Of a DNA stretch of 64,000 bases, positions 56,035 through 64,000 are shown piece by piece (position 1 is the stretch's first letter; each line of letters begins with the position of its first letter). The stretch lies in NCBI RefSeq assembly GCF_001545035.1, contig NZ_FCOJ02000026.1, forward strand, positions 36,080-100,079, in the 5' to 3' direction. Source of the stretch: Caballeronia glebae. GTDB lineage: Bacteria > Pseudomonadota > Gammaproteobacteria > Burkholderiales > Burkholderiaceae. Below the pieces are notes generated by a model. That model had not been told where the DNA came from. It worked only from the letters and a program-made list of their open reading frames with translations, and ran no database searches. The translations under genes and the position numbers were made by a program.

Positions 56035-56409
56035 ATGTTCAAGCAAGCACTCTCGTCGATCGCCGCATTCGCGCTCATTTTTTCCATCGGCAGCGCGTTC
56101 GCGGCCGTCGACGTCAATACCGCCAACGCCGACGCGCTGCGCGGCATCAAGGGCATCGGTCCGGCAAAGGCGAAAGCCATTCTCGATGAACGTCAGGCGC
56201 ACGGTCCCTTCAAGGACGCGAGCGATCTCAGCGCGCGCGTGAAAGGCATGGGCGGCAAGACCGTCCAGCGTCTCGAAGCGGAAGGGCTGGCGGTCGGCGC
56301 GACGAGCAAGTCCGCGGCGGTCGCCGCACCGCCGGGCGGCGCGAACTCGGCTGGCGCGACGGCGGTTTCGGCTTCCACGTCGGCCAAGCCGGTCGTCGTG
56401 AAGAAATAA
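56035..56409 (+). CDS. ComEA-like helix-hairpin-helix DNA-binding protein
   Basis: A 124-residue exported protein. A signal peptide (AFALIFSIGSAFAA) precedes a helix-hairpin-helix pair with VDVNTANADALRGIKGIGPAKAKAILDERQ and the second hairpin at KGMGGKTVQRLEAEG. The last 35 residues are a low-complexity Ala/Ser/Pro tail. ComEA proteins bind incoming DNA during competence; small members of this type are widespread in beta-proteobacteria and their role is often unproven. It stands just after the heptose genes. Confidence 0.88.
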   Translation: MFKQALSSIAAFALIFSIGSAFAAVDVNTANADALRGIKGIGPAKAKAILDERQAHGPFKDASDLSARVKGMGGKTVQRLEAEGLAVGATSKSAAVAAPPGGANSAGATAVSASTSAKPVVVKK

Positions 56410-56481
56410 CGGAAGACCCGAGGCGCGCCCCGGCGCGCGGCGCGCCGTCGATCTCCTTCAGCCTTCGGATGTCTTGGGCTT

Positions 56482-56511
56482 CCCGTGGACGGTTTCCCCA
56501 CGGGGCTTTTT
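56482..56511 (+). terminator. Terminator after the ComEA-like gene
   Basis: CCCGTGG and CCACGGG form a 7-bp stem with a 9-nt loop and are followed by CTTTTT, 73 bp past the stop. Confidence 0.6.
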
Positions 56512-56698
56512 GCTCGCGCGGGCGGCGCGCACGCGAAGCGGCGAATCTGTCATTGCGCTTTCGGCTGCGCCGGCAGTCCATCCGTGCATCAGGGGTGCGC
56601 CGGCATCGACGGAACCAGTGGGCTACAATCGACGAATCCCTATATCGAAATCCCCGCCACAGACGAGTCGTCCGTGGGGAATGGAATCCGCTCCGCAT

Positions 56699-57601
56699 AT
56701 GGCTTACATGACTATCGAAGACACGGTCGGCAACACGCCGCTCGTGCAACTCGTCCGCGTCGTGGACGATGAAATCCGCAGCCGCAACAACGTCGTACTG
56801 GCCAAGCTCGAAGGCAACAATCCGGCGGGGTCGGTGAAGGACCGGCCGGCTGTGTCGATGATCAGGAAAGCTGAAGAGCGCGGCCGCATCAAGCCGGGCG
56901 ACACGCTGATCGAAGCCACGAGCGGCAACACAGGCATCGCGCTCGCGATGGCCGCCGCAATGCGCGGCTACAAGATGGTGCTGCTGATGCCGGAAGATCT
57001 GTCGATCGAACGCCGTCAGAGCATGGCCGCGTATGGCGCCGAGATCGTGCTGACGCCGGTGACGGGTGGCATGGAATACGCGCGCGATCTCGCCGATCAG
57101 ATGCAGCGCGATGGCCGCGGCATCATCCTCGATCAATTCGCGAATCCGGACAATCCGCTCGCGCACTACGAAGGCACGGGCCCCGAGTTGTGGCGCCAGA
57201 CCGAAGGCCGTCTCACACACTTCGTGTCGTCAATGGGCACGACCGGCACGATCATGGGCGTGTCGAAGTTTCTGAAAGAGCAGAACCAGGCGATCGAGAT
57301 CATCGGCGCGCAGCCGGAAGAGGGCTCGCGCATTCCGGGCATCCGCAAGTGGCCGGAAGCGTATCTGCCGAAGATCTTCGATCGCAGCCGCGTGGATCGC
57401 GTGGAGAACGTGAGTCAGGCGGCGTCCGAAGCGATGGCGCGACGCCTCGCGTCGGTCGAAGGCCTTTTCGCGGGCATCTCGTCGGGCGGCGCGTGCGAAG
57501 TCGCGCTGCGCATCGCGCGTCAGGTGGAGAATGCGACGATCGTGTTCATCGTCTGCGATCGCGGCGATCGATATCTGTCGACGGGCGTGTTCCCGGCTTG
57601 A
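56699..57601 (+). CDS. cysM: Cysteine synthase B
   Basis: PLP enzyme that makes cysteine (or S-sulfocysteine) from O-acetylserine. The 300-residue protein has MTIEDTVGNTPLVQL at the start, the PLP lysine in NPAGSVKDRPA near residue 45, and the PLP-phosphate loop TSGNTGIALA. SSMGTTGTIMGVSKFLKE and the CysM-type RRQSMAAYGAEI region distinguish it from CysK. The ATG is preceded by a GA-rich stretch. It ends at a strong terminator. Confidence 0.95.
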   Translation: MAYMTIEDTVGNTPLVQLVRVVDDEIRSRNNVVLAKLEGNNPAGSVKDRPAVSMIRKAEERGRIKPGDTLIEATSGNTGIALAMAAAMRGYKMVLLMPEDLSIERRQSMAAYGAEIVLTPVTGGMEYARDLADQMQRDGRGIILDQFANPDNPLAHYEGTGPELWRQTEGRLTHFVSSMGTTGTIMGVSKFLKEQNQAIEIIGAQPEEGSRIPGIRKWPEAYLPKIFDRSRVDRVENVSQAASEAMARRLASVEGLFAGISSGGACEVALRIARQVENATIVFIVCDRGDRYLSTGVFPA

Positions 57602-57628
57602 CGCCGCGATTTTCGTTCGCGCTATGAG

Positions 57629-57653
57629 AAAACCCCGGCGTGCCGGGGTTTTT
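57629..57653. terminator. Bidirectional terminator after cysM
   Basis: AAAACCCCGGC and GCCGGGGTTTT form an 11-bp stem with a 2-3 nt loop. The T-run serves cysM, and the A-run side can stop mltB transcripts from the opposite strand. Confidence 0.9.
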
Positions 57654-57675
57654 CATATTCAAAGACAACGCGAAG

Positions 57676-58848
57676 TTACTGCAAGTTCGCGCCCGTGTCG
57701 CCGGACATCATGCGCGCCTTCACCGCCTCGCCGAGCTGATACACCGCGAGCGCGTAGAAGAAGCTGCGGTTGTAGCGCGTCAGCACGTAGAAGTTTTTCA
57801 GCCCGAGCGTGTATTCGGTCGTGCGGCCGGGCGTGGGCAGATCGACGACGGTGAGCGGGGTCGGCGCTTCGGCGTCGATGTTCAGTCCCGGCTCGTTGAG
57901 CAGCATGCCGGCCTTCGTCAGTTGCGCGAGCGACCACTTCGGCTCCGGCGAGCCGTCGGCGGCGGCCTGCGCAATGCCCTGACTGCCGACATCGCCGGCA
58001 ATGCGCCACACGACCGGGCGTCCCGGTTGCCAGCCGTTCTGTTTCAGGTAATTCGCCACGCTGCCGATGGCGTCCGCCGGGCTCGCGCGCAGATCGATGC
58101 GGCTGTTGCCGTCGAAATCGACCGCGTATTGCACGATGCTGCTCGGCAGGAACTGCGGAATGCCGATCGCGCCGGTGTACGAACCGAGCACGGACGTCGG
58201 GTCGATCTGCGAATCGCGCGTCCACACGAGCAGGTCTTCGAGATTCTTACGGAACGTCGCCATGCGCTCGACGCGGTTCGGCGTGTTCGGGTAATCGAAG
58301 GTGAGCGTGGTCAGCGCGTCGAGCGCGCGGAAGTTGCCCATGTACTTCCCGTAGATCGTCTCCACGCCGATGATCCCGACGATCACCTCCGGCGGCACGC
58401 CGAACTGCGCGGAGGCGCGCTGTAGCGTCGCCTGATTCGCGCGCCAGAACTTCACGCCCGCGTTGATGCGCACCGGCTCGATGAAACGCCCCTGATAGGC
58501 GCGCCAGTTCTTGGCCTGCGGCGTGGGCGACGGAAGAACCAGCTTTGCAGCGGTCGCCGAGTAGCTCACGCGGGCGAACAGGTCGTGCAGCGCGGACGAA
58601 TCGAAGTCGTAGCGCGCGACCATGTCATTGATGAACGCATCGACATTCGGATTGTTCGCGTAGCGCTGCGGCACGATCTCTTCTTCGAACATCTGCCCTT
58701 GCGGCGTCGCGGCCTGCGGTTGCTGCGACTGCGCAAAGGCACTATTCCCGGAGAGAAAACCGAGCGCGCAGACGATGGACGCAACGAGGGCACGCGTGGC
58801 CGGCCTGGAGGAGGCCGTGAAGACAAACGGAGCAAACTGAAAATTCAT
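57676..58848 (-). CDS. mltB: Lytic murein transglycosylase B
   Basis: Periplasmic enzyme that cuts peptidoglycan with formation of 1,6-anhydromuramic acid. The 390-residue product has a signal peptide (ALVASIVCALGFLSGNSAFAQ), without a lipobox Cys at the cleavage site. The catalytic Glu lies in IVGIIGVETIYGKYMGNF near residue 158, and the SYTGAIGIPQFLPSS block near residue 228 is also typical. Homologues match the ATG of MNFQFAPF. It converges on cysM across the terminator at 57629. Confidence 0.93.
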   Translation of the reverse strand: MNFQFAPFVFTASSRPATRALVASIVCALGFLSGNSAFAQSQQPQAATPQGQMFEEEIVPQRYANNPNVDAFINDMVARYDFDSSALHDLFARVSYSATAAKLVLPSPTPQAKNWRAYQGRFIEPVRINAGVKFWRANQATLQRASAQFGVPPEVIVGIIGVETIYGKYMGNFRALDALTTLTFDYPNTPNRVERMATFRKNLEDLLVWTRDSQIDPTSVLGSYTGAIGIPQFLPSSIVQYAVDFDGNSRIDLRASPADAIGSVANYLKQNGWQPGRPVVWRIAGDVGSQGIAQAAADGSPEPKWSLAQLTKAGMLLNEPGLNIDAEAPTPLTVVDLPTPGRTTEYTLGLKNFYVLTRYNRSFFYALAVYQLGEAVKARMMSGDTGANLQ

Positions 58849-59154
58849 AGTGTGCGTGGTTGGGGGCGGTTGGGGCGATGCCGATGCGCGAGCGGCCAAA
58901 ACGCATGTGAAGTCGAATCGATCGCAACGATTCTCAACGGAACGCAACAGCCTGCAACATGCCGCGCGCAATCGCTCGGGCGGCAGGCGTCGGGGCAGTA
59001 TAACCGACGCTTCGCGCCCGGATCGGCCATGTGTCCGGGCGAGAGCGCCCGTGCCGAACGGTGTGGTAACTTAACGTCAATTGCGCGAAACCTGCTCGCG
59101 TATGACAAAAAAGCACGAGACGAGAGCCGACGAAAAGCGGCATTGCGAGACATC
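58849..59154. other. Gap between divergent mltB and deacetylase genes
   Basis: These 306 bp should carry the promoters of both genes. I found no convincing paired -35/-10 boxes, no RNA gene and no coding frame with a ribosome binding site. Confidence 0.5.
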
Positions 59155-60078
59155 ATGGCTACCGGCTTCTACACCCATCCCGACTGCCTCCGGCACGACA
59201 ACGGGCAATGGCATCCCGAATGTCCGGCGCGCTTGCAGGCGATCGAAGATCAACTGATCGCGAGCCGGATCGACTCGCTCATCGAGCGCGAGGAAGCGCC
59301 GCTCGCCGAGGAAGCCGATCTCGCGCGCGTGCATACGCAGGCGCATATCGACTACATCAAGAGCCGCACGCCGGAATCGGGCAGAAGCGAGCTCGATCCC
59401 GATACGTCGATGTGCCCCGAGTCCTATCGCGCCGCATTGCGCGCGGCGGGCGCGGCGGTCGCGGCTACCGATGCGGTCATCGAAGGGCGTTACGACAACG
59501 CGTTTTGCAGCGTGCGGCCGCCGGGCCATCACGCGGAGCCCGCGCGCGCGATGGGCTTCTGCCTTTTCAACAACGTCGCCATTGCCGCGCGCCATGCGCT
59601 CGATGTGCACGGCCTGCAGCGCGTCGCGATCGTCGATTTCGACGTGCATCACGGCAACGGCACGGAAGCCGCGTTCAGCGGCGATTCGCGCGTGCTGATG
59701 TGCAGCTTCTTTCAGCATCCGTTCTACCCGTTCAGCGGCGCCGACAATCACGCGTCGAACATGGTCAACGTGCCGTTGGCCGCGCGCACGAAGGGTATGC
59801 AGGTGCGCGAAGTCGTCGACATGATGTGGCTGCCGCGGCTCGAAGAATTCAAGCCGCAGATGATCTTCTTCTCGGCCGGCTTCGACGCGCATCGCGAAGA
59901 CGACATGGCCAACATGGGTCTCGTCGAGGACGATTACGCGTGGATCACCGAGCAGATTCGCGGCGTGGCCAAGCGGCACGCGCAAGGGCGCATCGTGAGT
60001 TGTCTCGAAGGCGGCTATAACCTGTCCGCGCTGGGTCGCAGCGTCGTCGCGCATCTGCGGGTGCTGGCGGAAATCTAG
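59155..60078 (+). CDS. Histone deacetylase-family zinc amidohydrolase
   Basis: A 307-residue enzyme of the class II HDAC / acetylpolyamine amidohydrolase type. The conserved blocks are in order: VRPPGHHAEPARAMGFCLFNN near residue 120 (the HH dyad), IVDFDVHHGNGTEAAF near residue 160 (zinc Asp and His), FFSAGFDAHREDD near residue 240 (zinc Asp), and CLEGGYNL (the Tyr). It is likely to remove acetyl groups from small amines or lysines. Its stop overlaps the stop of the neighbouring minus-strand gene. Confidence 0.9.
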   Translation: MATGFYTHPDCLRHDNGQWHPECPARLQAIEDQLIASRIDSLIEREEAPLAEEADLARVHTQAHIDYIKSRTPESGRSELDPDTSMCPESYRAALRAAGAAVAATDAVIEGRYDNAFCSVRPPGHHAEPARAMGFCLFNNVAIAARHALDVHGLQRVAIVDFDVHHGNGTEAAFSGDSRVLMCSFFQHPFYPFSGADNHASNMVNVPLAARTKGMQVREVVDMMWLPRLEEFKPQMIFFSAGFDAHREDDMANMGLVEDDYAWITEQIRGVAKRHAQGRIVSCLEGGYNLSALGRSVVAHLRVLAEI

Positions 60079-60968
60079 CCGGGCGCGTGCGTGCGCGCGT
60101 AGTCGGCGCGCACCAGCGTCCAGTCGATCAGCTCGCGGATCACGCGCTCGCGGTCGAGATCGTTGAGCGTTTCGTGGGCGCTGCCTTCATGAATCGCGAG
60201 CGTGCTGTCGGTCGATCCCGCGTGGGCTTCGAACTGGCGGCTGCCGGCGGGATCGCAGATCGCGTCCGCGCTGCCGTGAAAGACGAGCAGCGGCAGTGCG
60301 ATGCCGCCGCGCTTCGCCGCCACGCGCTCCATGCCGGCCAGAATCTGCGCAGCGGTGCGCGCCGGGACGGCTGCGTGAAGCACGAGCGGATCGCGCCTGT
60401 ACGCCTCGACGACACCCGGCGCGCGCGACAGCAACGCCGGATCGATGCTGAAGGCGGCGACCCGCGGCGCGATCGTGCCCACGATGCGGCTCAGTTTCGC
60501 CTTCCAGCGCGGCGTGCCCACGCCGATCTTCAACGCCGGACTCGACAGGATCAGGCCGGCCAGCTTTCGCTCTTGCGCGCGCTCGGCGGCGTACAGCGCG
60601 GCGACCGTTCCGCCCATGCTGTGGCCCATCAGAAAGAGCGGTGTGGCGATGGGCGGCGTCGCTGCGCACGCTTCGAGCAGGACGTCGGTATCGCGCAGAT
60701 AGTCGGTGAAGACGCGAACCCACGCCCGATCGCCCGACGATTTCCCGTGTCCGCGAAGATCGATGGCGATCAGCTCGATGCCCGCCGCGTTCAATGCGAT
60801 CGCGAGCGCGTCGTAACGTCCCGCGTGTTCGCCGAGACCGTGAACGAGCGCGATCCGCGCTTGCGGCGGCTTCGGATCGGCGCCCGGCGCGGGCTGCCAG
60901 CGATGCAGAAACAGTTCTACGCCGTGTCGTGTGGTGACGGCGCTCGTCGAATAGAGGGTGCGTGACAT
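60075..60968 (-). CDS. Lysophospholipase/monoacylglycerol lipase-like alpha/beta hydrolase
   Basis: A 297-residue serine hydrolase. Seen: LVHGLGEHAGRYDALA, a DLRGHGKSSG block, the nucleophile elbow GHSMGGTVAALYA near residue 118, the catalytic Asp in FHGSADAICDP near residue 235 and the His in EGSAHETLND near residue 265. This set matches the monoglyceride lipase / lysophospholipase L2 group, which acts on lipid esters. It is convergent with the deacetylase gene (shared CTAG) and divergent from metN. Confidence 0.9.
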   Translation of the reverse strand: MSRTLYSTSAVTTRHGVELFLHRWQPAPGADPKPPQARIALVHGLGEHAGRYDALAIALNAAGIELIAIDLRGHGKSSGDRAWVRVFTDYLRDTDVLLEACAATPPIATPLFLMGHSMGGTVAALYAAERAQERKLAGLILSSPALKIGVGTPRWKAKLSRIVGTIAPRVAAFSIDPALLSRAPGVVEAYRRDPLVLHAAVPARTAAQILAGMERVAAKRGGIALPLLVFHGSADAICDPAGSRQFEAHAGSTDSTLAIHEGSAHETLNDLDRERVIRELIDWTLVRADYARTHAPG

Positions 60969-61013
60969 GAGCCGGTAAATATCTCCAAGTTATTAGCCGC
61001 GCAGAAATCATTA

Positions 61014-61042
61014 TTAAACAGATGTAACGCGTCCTGTAAAAT
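61014..61042 (+). promoter_or_regulatory. Probable sigma70 promoter of metNIQ
   Basis: TTAAAC (61014-61019), a 17-bp spacer and TAAAAT (61037-61042), with TG just before the -10. It is 90 bp ahead of the metN ATG. No methionine (MetJ or S-box) site was recognised. Confidence 0.6.
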
Positions 61043-61131
61043 CCGGGCGACGGTAACTAACAGCTAAGAACGAGCGGCGGCCGGCTGCGCGGGTGCGTTT
61101 CACCTGCCGAGCCTTCCGCCGTTTGCATTTC

Positions 61132-62166
61132 ATGATCGAAATACGCAATCTTTCGCAGCGTTTCGCGGGGCCTCGGGGCTGGGTCGAAGCGCTGCACAAC
61201 GTCAATCTGACGATTCCCGCCGGCGAAGTGTTCGGCATCATCGGGCGCAGCGGCGCGGGCAAGAGCACGCTCGTGCGCACCATCAATCTGCTGACGCGAC
61301 CGAGCGAGGGCAACGTGATTGTCGACGAGCGCGATCTCATGACGCTCGGCAAGGACGATCTGCGCGCCGCGCGCCGCGACATCGGCATGATCTTTCAGCA
61401 TTTCAATTTGCTGAGTTCGCGCACGGTGTACGACAACGTCGCGCTGCCGCTCGAACTTGCCGGCAAAAGGCGCGCCGAGATCGAAGCGGAGGTTTTGCCG
61501 CTGCTCGATCTCGTCGGCCTCTCGACGCACAAGGACAAGTATCCCGCGCAGATCAGCGGCGGGCAGAAGCAGCGCGTGGGCATCGCGCGGGCGCTCGCGA
61601 GCAGACCGAAAGTGCTGCTTTCCGACGAAGCCACGTCCGCGCTCGATCCCGAAACCACGCGCGCGATTCTCGATCTGCTGCGCAAGATCAATCGCGAACT
61701 CGGCCTCACGATCGTGCTCATCACGCATCAGATGGAAGTGATCAAGCAAGTCTGCGATCGCGTCGCGGTGCTCGACGCGGGGCGCGTGGTGGAAGAGGGC
61801 AAGGTCGTCGATGTCTTCATGCAGCCGCATCACGAAGTCACGCGCGCGTTGATCGGCGACGTGATCGCGCACGAGTTGCCGCCCGCAATGAAGGCGCGCG
61901 TCACCGAGCGGCTCAAGACCGGCAGCGGCCATTTGCTGCGGCTCGCGTTCACGGGCTCGGGCGTCGATCAGCCGATTCTCTCGGAGACGATCCGCCGCTA
62001 CGAACTCGATTTCAACATCCTGCACGGCCAGATCGACGAGATTCAGGGGCAGGCGTTCGGCTCGCTCGCGGTGCTCGCGGGCGGTCAGCCGGTGAAGATC
62101 GCCGAGGCGATCGATTATTTGCGCTCGCAAGGCGTCGTGGTGGAGGAGTTGTCCCATGTTGAGTGA
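61132..62166 (+). CDS. metN: Methionine ABC transporter ATP-binding protein MetN
   Basis: ATPase of the MetNIQ importer of L- and D-methionine. The 344-residue protein has Walker [15 protein letters not shown], signature [12 protein letters not shown], Walker [16 protein letters not shown] and a C-terminal NIL regulatory domain (about residues 265-344). The last lets methionine inhibit transport (transinhibition). It overlaps metI by 11 bp. Confidence 0.96.
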   Translation: MIEIRNLSQRFAGPRGWVEALHNVNLTIPAGEVFGIIGRSGAGKSTLVRTINLLTRPSEGNVIVDERDLMTLGKDDLRAARRDIGMIFQHFNLLSSRTVYDNVALPLELAGKRRAEIEAEVLPLLDLVGLSTHKDKYPAQISGGQKQRVGIARALASRPKVLLSDEATSALDPETTRAILDLLRKINRELGLTIVLITHQMEVIKQVCDRVAVLDAGRVVEEGKVVDVFMQPHHEVTRALIGDVIAHELPPAMKARVTERLKTGSGHLLRLAFTGSGVDQPILSETIRRYELDFNILHGQIDEIQGQAFGSLAVLAGGQPVKIAEAIDYLRSQGVVVEELSHVE

Positions 62167-62809
62167 AATGTTCGACATGTTCGTCCAGTCGTTCTGGGAA
62201 ACGCTGATCATGGTCGGCATCTCGGGACTCGTCGGCGCGGCCGTGGGTTTGCCGCTCGGCGTGCTGCTCTATCTGACCGATCGCGACGGCGTGCTGCAGA
62301 ACATCGGCGTGAATCGCGTGCTCGGCGGCGTCGTCAATGCGGTGCGCTCGACGCCGTTCATCATTCTTCTCGTCGCGGTGATTCCGTTCACGCGGCTCGT
62401 CGTCGGTTCGTCGATCGGCACCGCGGCGGCCGTCGTGCCGCTGACCATCGCCGCCGCGCCGTTCATCGCGCGACTCGTCGAGACCGCGCTGCGCGAAGTG
62501 GATCGCGGACTCATCGAAGCCGCGCAGGCGATGGGCGCAACGACCCGCCAGATCGTCTTCAAGGTGCTGTTGCCGGAATCGCTGCCGGGTGTCGTCGCGG
62601 GCCTGACGATCACGTTCGTGTCGCTCGTCGGCTATTCGGCGATGGCGGGCGCAATCGGCGGCGGCGGTCTCGGCGATCTCGGTATCCGCTATGGTTATCA
62701 GCGCTTCCTGCCCGAAGTGATGCTCACCGTGGTCGTGATTCTCATCGTGTTCGTGCAACTCGTTCAGTCGTTCGGCGACTGGCTCGTGCGTCGTCTCAGT
62801 CACAAATAA
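62156..62809 (+). CDS. metI: Methionine ABC transporter permease MetI
   Basis: Inner-membrane permease with five or six helices. The 217-residue length and the coupling motif [26 protein letters not shown] near residue 120 identify MetI. It starts inside metN and is followed by metQ after 14 bp. Confidence 0.95.
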   Translation: MLSEMFDMFVQSFWETLIMVGISGLVGAAVGLPLGVLLYLTDRDGVLQNIGVNRVLGGVVNAVRSTPFIILLVAVIPFTRLVVGSSIGTAAAVVPLTIAAAPFIARLVETALREVDRGLIEAAQAMGATTRQIVFKVLLPESLPGVVAGLTITFVSLVGYSAMAGAIGGGGLGDLGIRYGYQRFLPEVMLTVVVILIVFVQLVQSFGDWLVRRLSHK

Positions 62810-62823
62810 CCACTCAAGAAACC

Positions 62824-63618
62824 ATGCAACGTCGATTCATTCTGAAGTTCGCCGCCGCGCTGCTGAGCGCAACGCTGTTCAACGGCGTCGCGCACGCCGA
62901 GGACGCCATCAAGCTTGGCGTGACCGGCGGTCCGCACGCGCAGATCATGGACGTGGTGAAGCAGGTCGCGGCGAAGAACGGCCTGAAGATCACGGTCGTC
63001 GAGTTCTCCGATTATGTGCAGCCGAACGCCGCGCTCGCCGCCGGCGATCTCGATGCGAACAGCTATCAGCATCTGCCGTATCTCGACGCGCAGGTGAAGG
63101 ATCGCGGCTACAAACTCATCAAAATCGCCGATACGGTGACATTCCCGATGGGCATCTATTCGAAGAAGCTGAAGTCGTTGTCGGCGCTCGGCAACGGCGC
63201 GCGCGTCGCGGTGCCGAACGATCCGACCAACGGCGGCCGCGCATTGCTGCTGCTGCAGAAGCAAGGTCTCATCAAGCTGCGCGCGGATGCCGGCCTGAAG
63301 GCGACGCCGCTCGATATCGTCGAAAATCCGAAGAAGCTGAAGATCGTCGAACTCGACGCGGCGCAGATTCCGCGCTCGCTCGACGATGTCGACGTTGCCG
63401 CCATCAACACCAATTTCGCGATGGAAGCGGGTCTGAAGCCGAAGTCCGACGCGATCGCGATCGAAGATCCGCGCGGTCCGTACGTGAATATCATCGCGAT
63501 TCGCGCGGCCGACAAGGACAAGCCGTGGGTCGGCAAGCTGATCGCGGCGTATCACTCGGCGGAAGTGAAGCAGTACATCGAAGGCAAATACGCCGGCGCG
63601 GTAATTACGGCCTGGTAA
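62824..63618 (+). CDS. metQ: Methionine ABC transporter substrate-binding protein MetQ
   Basis: Periplasmic methionine receptor of the NlpA family. The 264-residue protein has AIKLGVTGGPHAQIMD after the leader, FSDYVQPNAALAAGDLDANSYQHLPYLD and the VPNDPTNGGRALLLLQ block. The leader ends in GVAHAED and carries no lipobox cysteine, so it looks like a type I secreted protein instead of the lipoprotein seen in E. coli. Third gene of metNIQ. Confidence 0.94.
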   Translation: MQRRFILKFAAALLSATLFNGVAHAEDAIKLGVTGGPHAQIMDVVKQVAAKNGLKITVVEFSDYVQPNAALAAGDLDANSYQHLPYLDAQVKDRGYKLIKIADTVTFPMGIYSKKLKSLSALGNGARVAVPNDPTNGGRALLLLQKQGLIKLRADAGLKATPLDIVENPKKLKIVELDAAQIPRSLDDVDVAAINTNFAMEAGLKPKSDAIAIEDPRGPYVNIIAIRAADKDKPWVGKLIAAYHSAEVKQYIEGKYAGAVITAW

Positions 63619-63661
63619 TCGTTTTCATGGTCGTATTCGGGTTTTCGTGAATATAAATAGC

Positions 63662-63669
63662 ACGATCGT
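63662..63669. promoter_or_regulatory. ACGATCGT palindrome upstream of etfB
   Basis: An 8-bp perfect palindrome sits in an AT-rich patch about 125 bp before etfB. TetR-family regulators of fatty-acid and branched-chain oxidation often bind sites with CGATCG cores, and ETF serves these pathways. The link is speculative. Confidence 0.3.
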
Positions 63670-63749
63670 TCGATAAAATTCGGCCCATACCTATTGCATA
63701 ACGCCCCGACCCCACCCGCTTATGGAGGGGTAATCCGACGCGTCACTCG

Positions 63750-63755
63750 TATAAT
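63750..63755 (+). promoter_or_regulatory. Probable -10 element of the etfB promoter
   Basis: A perfect TATAAT lies 39 bp upstream of the etfB ATG. The -35 region is weak, so the call rests on the -10 and its position. Confidence 0.5.
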
Positions 63756-63794
63756 GACGCTGGGTTGACGTTATCGTAACTTTGGAGCGTGTGG

Positions 63795-64000
63795 ATGAAA
63801 ATTCTGGTGCCAGTCAAGCGCGTGGTCGACTACAACGTGAAGGTCCGGGTGAAGTCGGATAGCACAGGTGTCGATATCGCCAACGTGAAGATGTCGATGA
63901 ACCCGTTCGACGAGATCGCGGTTGAAGAAGCGGTGCGTCTGAGGGAAGCGGGTGTTGCGACCGAAGTAATCGCTGTGTCGTGCGGCGTGACGCAATGTCA
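63795..64000 (+). CDS. etfB: Electron transfer flavoprotein beta subunit (partial)
   Basis: The first 68 codons of EtfB are present; the gene runs off the right edge. The start [20 protein letters not shown] and the [18 protein letters not shown] segment are diagnostic. ETF carries electrons from acyl-CoA and other dehydrogenases to the quinone pool; etfA normally follows. GGAGCG lies ahead of the ATG. Confidence 0.95.
   Translation, partial: MKILVPVKRVVDYNVKVRVKSDSTGVDIANVKMSMNPFDEIAVEEAVRLREAGVATEVIAVSCGVTQC

Noticed and set aside
61014..61131. A SAM riboswitch ahead of metN
   Set aside because: The leader is only about 90 nt and shows none of the conserved SAM-I or SAM-II helices or loops.

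Overview
The window is a GC-rich chromosomal segment from a member of Burkholderia sensu lato (Burkholderiaceae, Betaproteobacteria), most like Paraburkholderia or Caballeronia. This rests on gene order and protein character: the gyrA - serC - pheA - tyrA - aroA - cmk - rpsA - ihfB - lapA - lapB chain followed by LPS heptose genes, an fds-type NAD-dependent formate dehydrogenase, a urea transporter feeding a urease operon, and a tmRNA with a beta-proteobacterial type tag. No sequence search was run, so the genus is an inference.

Layout. 1-7.3 kb (minus strand): nitrogen scavenging. A sigma54 promoter with an upstream NtrC-like site drives urtABCDE (urea ABC transporter) into ureD; a partial secreted protein lies at the left edge. 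7.3-11 kb (minus): an aldehyde dehydrogenase, short-chain dehydrogenase and MFS transporter cassette of unknown substrate. 11.3-19.7 kb: inorganic pyrophosphatase, GIY-YIG protein, GNAT protein, glutamine-dependent NAD synthetase next to PII (glnB), a CPA2-type antiporter and a class I glutamine amidotransferase with a long disordered N-terminus. 19.7-25.5 kb: a DUF2968 protein, a repeat protein built on a 63-bp tandem repeat, a GNAT protein, a citrate-type MFS transporter and a TPR glycosyltransferase-like protein. 25.6-27.1 kb: a zinc-responsive ArsR/SmtB repressor with its operator across the annotated start codon, followed by a His-rich CDF exporter. 27.1-29 kb: a 120-bp element with 13-bp terminal inverted repeats, then an FAD monooxygenase. 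29-35.4 kb: fdsGBAD formate dehydrogenase with a divergent ModE-HTH/binding-protein-like regulator.

35.5-38.9 kb: small secreted protein, tmRNA (minus), gph, ubiG and an OmpA-family protein. 39.6-50.7 kb: gyrA, a DUF2059 protein, serC-pheA-tyrA-aroA (serine and aromatic amino acids), cmk, rpsA and ihfB, with a probable rpsA promoter inside cmk. 51-57.6 kb: lapA, lapB, ugd, hldA, hldD (LPS assembly control and sugar precursors), a ComEA-like protein and cysM. 57.7-61 kb: mltB, a histone-deacetylase-like hydrolase and a lysophospholipase-like hydrolase whose stop codon overlaps it. 61-64 kb: metNIQ methionine transporter and the start of etfB.

Most of the segment is conserved housekeeping DNA. 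The parts worth a second look are the urt sigma54/NtrC control region, the metal-sensor operator, the 120-bp element, the tandem-repeat protein, the amidotransferase extension, the formate dehydrogenase regulator and the transcription signal inside cmk. I found no CRISPR array, prophage, intact insertion sequence, toxin-antitoxin pair or recognisable defence system.
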